Shown piece after piece: positions 60,261 to 64,000 of a stretch of DNA of 64,000 nucleotides. The notes under the pieces are model-generated. The model saw nothing but the letters and a program-made list of their open reading frames with translations, was not told where the DNA came from and did not search any database. A program made the position numbers and the translations under genes. Each line of letters begins with the position of its first letter. Within the stretch, counting starts at the first letter, position 1. The stretch is from Limnohabitans sp. 2KL-1 (GTDB taxonomy: Bacteria; Pseudomonadota; Gammaproteobacteria; Burkholderiales; Burkholderiaceae_C), in contig NZ_NESL01000002.1 in NCBI RefSeq assembly GCF_003063435.1, forward strand, positions 496,001-560,000, written 5' to 3'.

Positions 60261-61283
60261 ATGAACAAAACCCTGACAACCCTGGCGTTTGCCGCACTGG
60301 CCAGCCTGACTGGTGTGGCCCAGGCACAAACTGTGCTGACCGTATCGAGCTGGGTCCCCCCCACCCACGGTTTGACCGTGGCCCAAAAAGAATGGTGCGA
60401 CGCATTGACCGCCAAGACGGCCAATCGCGTGCGTTGCAACATCCTGCCGCGCGCCGCAACACCCGCCCCCGGCACGTTCGATGCGGTGAAAAACGGTTTG
60501 ATCGATGTGTCTTTCACCGTGCACGGCTATACACCAGGGCGTTTTGTGCTGACCCAAATGGCCGAATTTCCATTTTTGGGTGACCGCGCAGAGCCCCTGT
60601 CGGTGGCCTTCAACCGGGTTGCCAGTAAGCACCCCGAGTTCGCAGCAGAGCATCAAGGCGTGAAAGTGCTGGGCTATTTCACACACGGCCCCGGCATCGT
60701 GTTCAACACCAAAAAACCGATCATCAAGGTGGAAGACCTGTCGGGCCTGAAATTCCGCGTTGGCGGTGGCATGGTCAATGAAATTTCCAAAACACTGGAC
60801 ATGAACGTCACGCTCAAGCCCGCGCCCGACTCGTATGAACTGCTGTCCAGCGGTGTGATGGACGGCACTTTGTTCCCGGCCGAATCGACCGACTCGTTCA
60901 AGATCGACAAGATCATCAAGCACGCCACGACCTTCCCGGGCGGCCTGTACAACACCAGCTTCGTGTTCATGATGAACCCGGCCAAGTACAACAGCTTGTC
61001 TGCCGAGGACAAAAAAGCCGTGGACGAACTCTCGGGCGATGCCGTGGCCAGCCGCTTTGGCAAGTCATGGGACCGCGTGGACGACCTGGCCTTGGCCAAC
61101 ATGCAGAAAAACGGCGTGAAAATCGTCAAAGCCGACAACAGCTTTGTCAGCGGTGTGACCGTGCGCGTGAGCAAACTCGAGCGTGATTGGGCGCAAGCCG
61201 CGAAAGCCAAGGGCTTGAAGGACCCATCGGGCACCTTGTCTGATTTCCGTGCCGAAATCGCCAAGCTGCAAAAACAGAAATGA
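60261..61283 (+). CDS. dctP: TRAP transporter solute-binding protein (DctP family)
   Basis: 340 residues. A signal peptide (LTTLAFAALASLTGVAQA) is followed by QTVLTVSSWVPPTHGLTVAQ. It has the DctP fold, with GLKFRVGGGMVNEISKTL near residues 155-172, which includes the conserved arginine that binds a carboxylate, and PAESTDSFKI. GGAGA lies 6 nt upstream of ATG 60261. It captures an organic acid in the periplasm for the DctQ/DctM permease encoded next. A strong hairpin/T-run separates it from dctQ. Confidence 0.9.
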   Translation: MNKTLTTLAFAALASLTGVAQAQTVLTVSSWVPPTHGLTVAQKEWCDALTAKTANRVRCNILPRAATPAPGTFDAVKNGLIDVSFTVHGYTPGRFVLTQMAEFPFLGDRAEPLSVAFNRVASKHPEFAAEHQGVKVLGYFTHGPGIVFNTKKPIIKVEDLSGLKFRVGGGMVNEISKTLDMNVTLKPAPDSYELLSSGVMDGTLFPAESTDSFKIDKIIKHATTFPGGLYNTSFVFMMNPAKYNSLSAEDKKAVDELSGDAVASRFGKSWDRVDDLALANMQKNGVKIVKADNSFVSGVTVRVSKLERDWAQAAKAKGLKDPSGTLSDFRAEIAKLQKQK

Positions 61284-61327
61284 TCCACGCCTCCTCAGCG
61301 ACTTGACTGAGGGATGGGTGGCGACTG

Positions 61328-61362
61328 CGGTGCCTGCCAAAATGGCGGGTACCGTTTTTTTT
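61328..61362 (+). terminator. Intra-operon terminator between dctP and dctQ
   Basis: An 11-bp stem (61328-61338 with 61344-61354, two G:U pairs) with an AAAAT loop is followed by eight Ts (61355-61362). The dctQ Shine-Dalgarno AGGGG begins immediately after the T-run. Such a site would let dctP mRNA exceed the permease mRNA. Confidence 0.8.
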
Positions 61363-61373
61363 AGGGGTGAAAG

Positions 61374-61856
61374 TTGAAAAAGTCTCTTGAAGTGTTGTGT
61401 GGCACCTTGGCCGGGCTGGCCTTGCTGGCCATCATGGTGCTGACCTTTCTGGATGTCTCGGGCCGCAAACTGATGTCGCAATCCATCACAGGCTCTCTGG
61501 AGTTGACCGAATTGCTGATGGTGGTGGTCATCTTTGGCGCTTTGCCTCTCGTCTCACTCAAAAGCGAACACGTGGTCTTTGACTCGCTGGACGCTGTGTT
61601 GCCGCCCTTTTTGCAGCGTATTCAACGCGCCCTGATCCACATCGTCTGCGCCGCCTTGCTGTTTGGCCTGGCGTACCTGATGTGGCACACGGGTGGCGAA
61701 TTTGCCGTCACCGGTGAAACCACGGCACAGCTGAAAATCACCAAGGCCCCCTTCATCCAGGGCATGGGCGTGCTGTGCGGGCTGACCGGGCTGGTGCACT
61801 TGACCAAAGCTTTCTGGCCTGGCGAAGAAGAGTCGTCCGAAGGAGGCACCCTGTGA
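61374..61856 (+). CDS. dctQ: TRAP transporter small permease (DctQ)
   Basis: 160 residues and four membrane helices: LCGTLAGLALLAIMVLTFLD, ELTELLMVVVIFGALPLV, LIHIVCAALLFGLAYLMW and GMGVLCGLTGLVHL. It starts with TTG at 61374 after AGGGG (61363-61367), an unusual start codon; no ATG or GTG would preserve the first helix. It pairs with DctM and lies just after a terminator-like hairpin. The end overlaps the GTG of dctM (GTGA). Confidence 0.85.
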   Translation: MKKSLEVLCGTLAGLALLAIMVLTFLDVSGRKLMSQSITGSLELTELLMVVVIFGALPLVSLKSEHVVFDSLDAVLPPFLQRIQRALIHIVCAALLFGLAYLMWHTGGEFAVTGETTAQLKITKAPFIQGMGVLCGLTGLVHLTKAFWPGEEESSEGGTL

Positions 61857-63145
61857 CCGAAGCCCTGCTTGGATTTTTGGCCATCTTCGTGCTGGCCCTG
61901 ATGCGCATGCCCCTGGCCTTTTCCATGGGCTTGGTCGGCATCGTGGGCATTGGCCTGACACGCGGCTGGCTGCCCGCCCTGGCCAGCACCGCACAGGTGG
62001 TGCACGAGACCGGTTTTGCCTACACCTTGTCGGTGATCCCTCTGTTCATCCTGATGGGCAACTTTGTCGCCCGCGCCGGTCTGGCGCATGAGCTTTTTCA
62101 TGCAGCCTACACCTTCATCGGGCACCGCAGGGGCGGTTTGGCGCATGCCACGATTGCGGCCTGTGCAGGGTTTGGTGCCATTTGCGGCTCGTCGATTGCC
62201 ACGGCGGCCACCATGAGCAAGGTGGCCTACCCGTCCATGAAAAAGCTGGGCTACAGCGACGCCATGTCCACGGGCGTGATCGCGGCAGGCGGCACCCTGG
62301 GCATCATGATCCCGCCGTCCACCATTTTGGTGATCTACGGCATCATCACCGAAACCCACATTGGCAAACTGTTTGCCGCTGGCGTCTTGCCGGGCTTGCT
62401 GACCGCCATCCTGATGATGGGGGCCGTGGTGCTGATGACTTGGCACGACCCCGAACACGCCCCCGCTGGCGAGAAATTCAGCTGGAGCGAGCGCTGGGCC
62501 GCTGTGCGCGGCATCTGGGGCGTGCTGCTGCTGGTGGTGCTGGTGCTGGGCGGCATTTACGGGGGCTTTTTCACCGCCACCGAAGGCGCAGGCATGGGTG
62601 CCATGGGTGCATTCCTGTTCGCACTGGCACGCAAGTCGCTCAACAAGGCGGTGTTGCTTCAGGTGCTGGTCGAATCGGCTCGCACCACGGCCATGCTGTT
62701 CACCTTGCTGATTGCCGCCACCATTTTTGCCAACTTCGTGAACTACACCAGCCTGCCCTTCGAGCTGAAAGACTGGATCACCGGCCTGGGCCTGTCGCCC
62801 ATCATGATCGTGGCGGCGATGATGCTGATTTACGTGGTGCTGGGCACCGTGATGGAAGAGCTGACCATGGTCTTGCTGACCATCCCGCTGTTCTTTCCCA
62901 TCGTGGTGCAGCTGGGTTTTGACCCCGTGTGGTTTGGCGTGTTGATCGTGATGGTGATCCAGATCGGCCTGATCTCTCCGCCTGTGGGCATGAACCTGTT
63001 TGTGCTCAATACCTTGCTGCCGCAAGTGGGACTGGGCACCATCTTCCGCGGCGTGTGGCCCATGGTGCTGGTCCTGGTCATCACGTTGGGCATTTTGCTG
63101 GCCTTCCCTGCCATCAGCCTGTGGTTGCCCTCGATGATGGATTGA
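61853..63145 (+). CDS. dctM: TRAP transporter large permease (DctM)
   Basis: 430 residues, about twelve membrane helices. DctM-family segments are AGFGAICGSSIATAATMSKV near residues 103-122, GTLGIMIPPSTILVIYGIIT near 143, GLISPPVGMNLFVLN near 370. It starts with GTG 61853, overlapping the dctQ stop, with AGGAGG (61841-61846) 6 nt upstream. It uses an ion gradient (usually sodium) to import the acid bound by DctP. Confidence 0.9.
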   Translation: MTEALLGFLAIFVLALMRMPLAFSMGLVGIVGIGLTRGWLPALASTAQVVHETGFAYTLSVIPLFILMGNFVARAGLAHELFHAAYTFIGHRRGGLAHATIAACAGFGAICGSSIATAATMSKVAYPSMKKLGYSDAMSTGVIAAGGTLGIMIPPSTILVIYGIITETHIGKLFAAGVLPGLLTAILMMGAVVLMTWHDPEHAPAGEKFSWSERWAAVRGIWGVLLLVVLVLGGIYGGFFTATEGAGMGAMGAFLFALARKSLNKAVLLQVLVESARTTAMLFTLLIAATIFANFVNYTSLPFELKDWITGLGLSPIMIVAAMMLIYVVLGTVMEELTMVLLTIPLFFPIVVQLGFDPVWFGVLIVMVIQIGLISPPVGMNLFVLNTLLPQVGLGTIFRGVWPMVLVLVITLGILLAFPAISLWLPSMMD

Positions 63146-63164
63146 GTTCAGCAATCACATCACC

Positions 63165-63196
63165 CCAAAAGGCACATCCACGGATGTGCCTTTTTC
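63165..63196. terminator. Bidirectional terminator between dctM and mscS
   Basis: GGCACATCC (63171-63179) and GGATGTGCC (63182-63190) form a perfect 9-bp stem with a 2-nt centre, preceded by AAAA and followed by five Ts. It serves dctM on plus and the channel gene on minus. Confidence 0.9.
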
Positions 63197-63237
63197 ATGC
63201 CTGGCGCGCGTCCTCAGACACTGGGGGCGCTTGGCCA

Positions 63238-64000
63238 TCAGCCCCTGGATGGCAAGTGAACCACACGCTGGGGGAAAGGGATCTCGATGCCATGCGCACG
63301 CAAGGTTTTCAGAATGGCGCGGTTGACGTCTGATTTGAGATTGAGCTGACCGCTGGCGGGGTCTTCGAACCAGTAATTCACGGTGAACTCCAGCCCATCT
63401 GCACCAAAAGCCGACAAGGCCACCAAGGGTGCCGGATCGGCCAGCACACGCGGCTGCGCCTGACAGGCTTGCTGCAACAGTTCCATGACCTGGTCAACCG
63501 GCGCATCGTAGGCCACCGACACGGTGGTGCTTTGCGCCACCTTAGCATCGGCCAGCGACAAATTCTCCACCCGCTGCGTGATCAGCATTTCGTTGGGCAC
63601 GATGGATTCACGGCCTGTGGGTGAGCGGATCACGGTGTAGCGGGCCTTGATGTCGGAAATGCGGCCTTCAAAGTTATCGACCTTCACCATGTCACCGATG
63701 CGCATGCTGCGCTCGGCCAGGATCACAAAACCGCTCACGTAATTGGCTGCCAGTTTTTGCAGACCAAAACCAATGCCCACGCCCACCGCGCCGCCCAACA
63801 CCGACAGCGCCGTGAGGTCAATGCCCACCGAAGACAAGGCCAAGAGCAAGCCGACAAACATCAGCAAGGCACGCACCGTGTTGCTGATGACCTTGCGCAG
63901 CGACAAGTCACTGCCCGTGGCCGATTTGAGCAAGCGCGATTCCAGTGCAGCAGAGACCCAGAGGGTGACGATCAACACCGCGCCGGCCGTGAGCGCTCCC
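63238..64000 (-). CDS. MscS-family mechanosensitive channel, 5' part beyond the window
   Basis: At least 253 residues; the frame stays open to the window edge, so the N-terminus is missing. The pore helix TM3 and beta domain are clear: DLTALSVLGGAVGVGIGFGLQKLAANYVSG (given in part), ERSMRIGDMVKVDNFEGRI and IVPNEMLITQRVEN. The C-terminal vestibule domain ends FPQRVVHLPSRG. It opens under membrane tension to release solutes during osmotic downshock. Upstream residues (GALTAGAV before VLIVTLWV) continue a membrane helix, which suggests the larger multi-helix type. Confidence 0.88.
   Translation of the reverse strand, partial: GALTAGAVLIVTLWVSAALESRLLKSATGSDLSLRKVISNTVRALLMFVGLLLALSSVGIDLTALSVLGGAVGVGIGFGLQKLAANYVSGFVILAERSMRIGDMVKVDNFEGRISDIKARYTVIRSPTGRESIVPNEMLITQRVENLSLADAKVAQSTTVSVAYDAPVDQVMELLQQACQAQPRVLADPAPLVALSAFGADGLEFTVNYWFEDPASGQLNLKSDVNRAILKTLRAHGIEIPFPQRVVHLPSRG

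Noticed and set aside
61622..63154. 510-codon minus-strand frame opposite dctM
   Set aside because: Extremely His/Gln-rich, no motif; antisense shadow of a membrane-protein gene.

Overview
The window looks like a chromosomal segment of a Burkholderiales betaproteobacterium, probably Comamonadaceae (Limnohabitans/Rhodoferax-like). Reasons are the high-GC codon use, a cyanophycin synthetase pair with its DUF1854/ABC partners, a DUF4148 protein, several branched-chain-type ABC importers and the grpE-dnaK-dnaJ order. This assignment is inference; there is no rRNA or other marker gene in the window. No tRNA, rRNA, CRISPR array, insertion sequence or prophage was seen.

Layout. 0.2-1.0 kb: an MntA/HepT-type toxin-antitoxin pair. 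1.0-2.0 kb: an AEC permease. 2.2-8.0 kb (minus): a tightly coupled exopolysaccharide/glycan operon that begins with an unusual glycosyltransferase/priming sugar-phosphate transferase fusion, followed by two glycosyltransferases and a Wzx-like flippase. 8.1-15.0 kb (minus): a GntR regulator, a complete Liv-type importer, a VanA-like Rieske oxygenase and a free-standing ferredoxin, probably for uptake and O-demethylation/hydroxylation of an aromatic acid. 15.2-20.8 kb: ChrA, PhnA/YjdM, a DUF4148 triple-repeat protein, a MATE pump, an amidohydrolase and two unknowns. 21.0-24.3 kb: a second Rieske oxygenase and an orphan solute-binding protein, divergent from a LysR regulator. 24.5-37.4 kb (plus): a long hydroxycinnamate/phenylpropanoid side-chain degradation cluster (crotonase, feruloyl-CoA synthetase-like ligase, thiolase, short-chain dehydrogenase, 4-hydroxybenzoyl-CoA-type thioesterase, Liv-type importer with a LivM-LivG fusion, acyl-CoA dehydrogenase, MarR regulator). 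The sensible reading is that this cluster feeds aryl acids such as vanillate to the Rieske oxygenases.

37.5-44.3 kb: OmpA-like lipoprotein, FAH-family enzyme, FKBP isomerase, then the heat-shock genes grpE, dnaK and dnaJ, with a small four-helix-bundle (23S rRNA intervening-sequence-protein family) gene wedged between dnaK and dnaJ. 44.6-53.8 kb: a beta-CASP nuclease, then the cyanophycin locus (DUF1854 protein and ABC exporter on minus, divergent from cphA' and cphA on plus). 53.8-60.0 kb (minus): acyltransferase 3, nitronate-monooxygenase-like enzyme, acyl-CoA dehydrogenase, etfAB. 60.3-63.1 kb: a TRAP transporter. 63.2 kb to the end: an MscS channel cut by the window edge.

The most unusual signal is non-coding. 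Three intergenic elements built from 7-bp repeats of GTTGAGC type form long inverted arms (29.45-29.56, 34.91-35.08 and 42.79-43.18 kb). Two are solo hairpins; the third has the four-helix-bundle gene as its interior. This resembles the inverted-repeat-bounded 23S rRNA intervening sequences that carry the same protein family, but here it lies inside protein operons. Other palindromic elements are REP-like doublets near 27.2, 28.6, 31.2 and 46.0 kb and a double hairpin at 58.0-58.2 kb whose two loops are complementary to each other.
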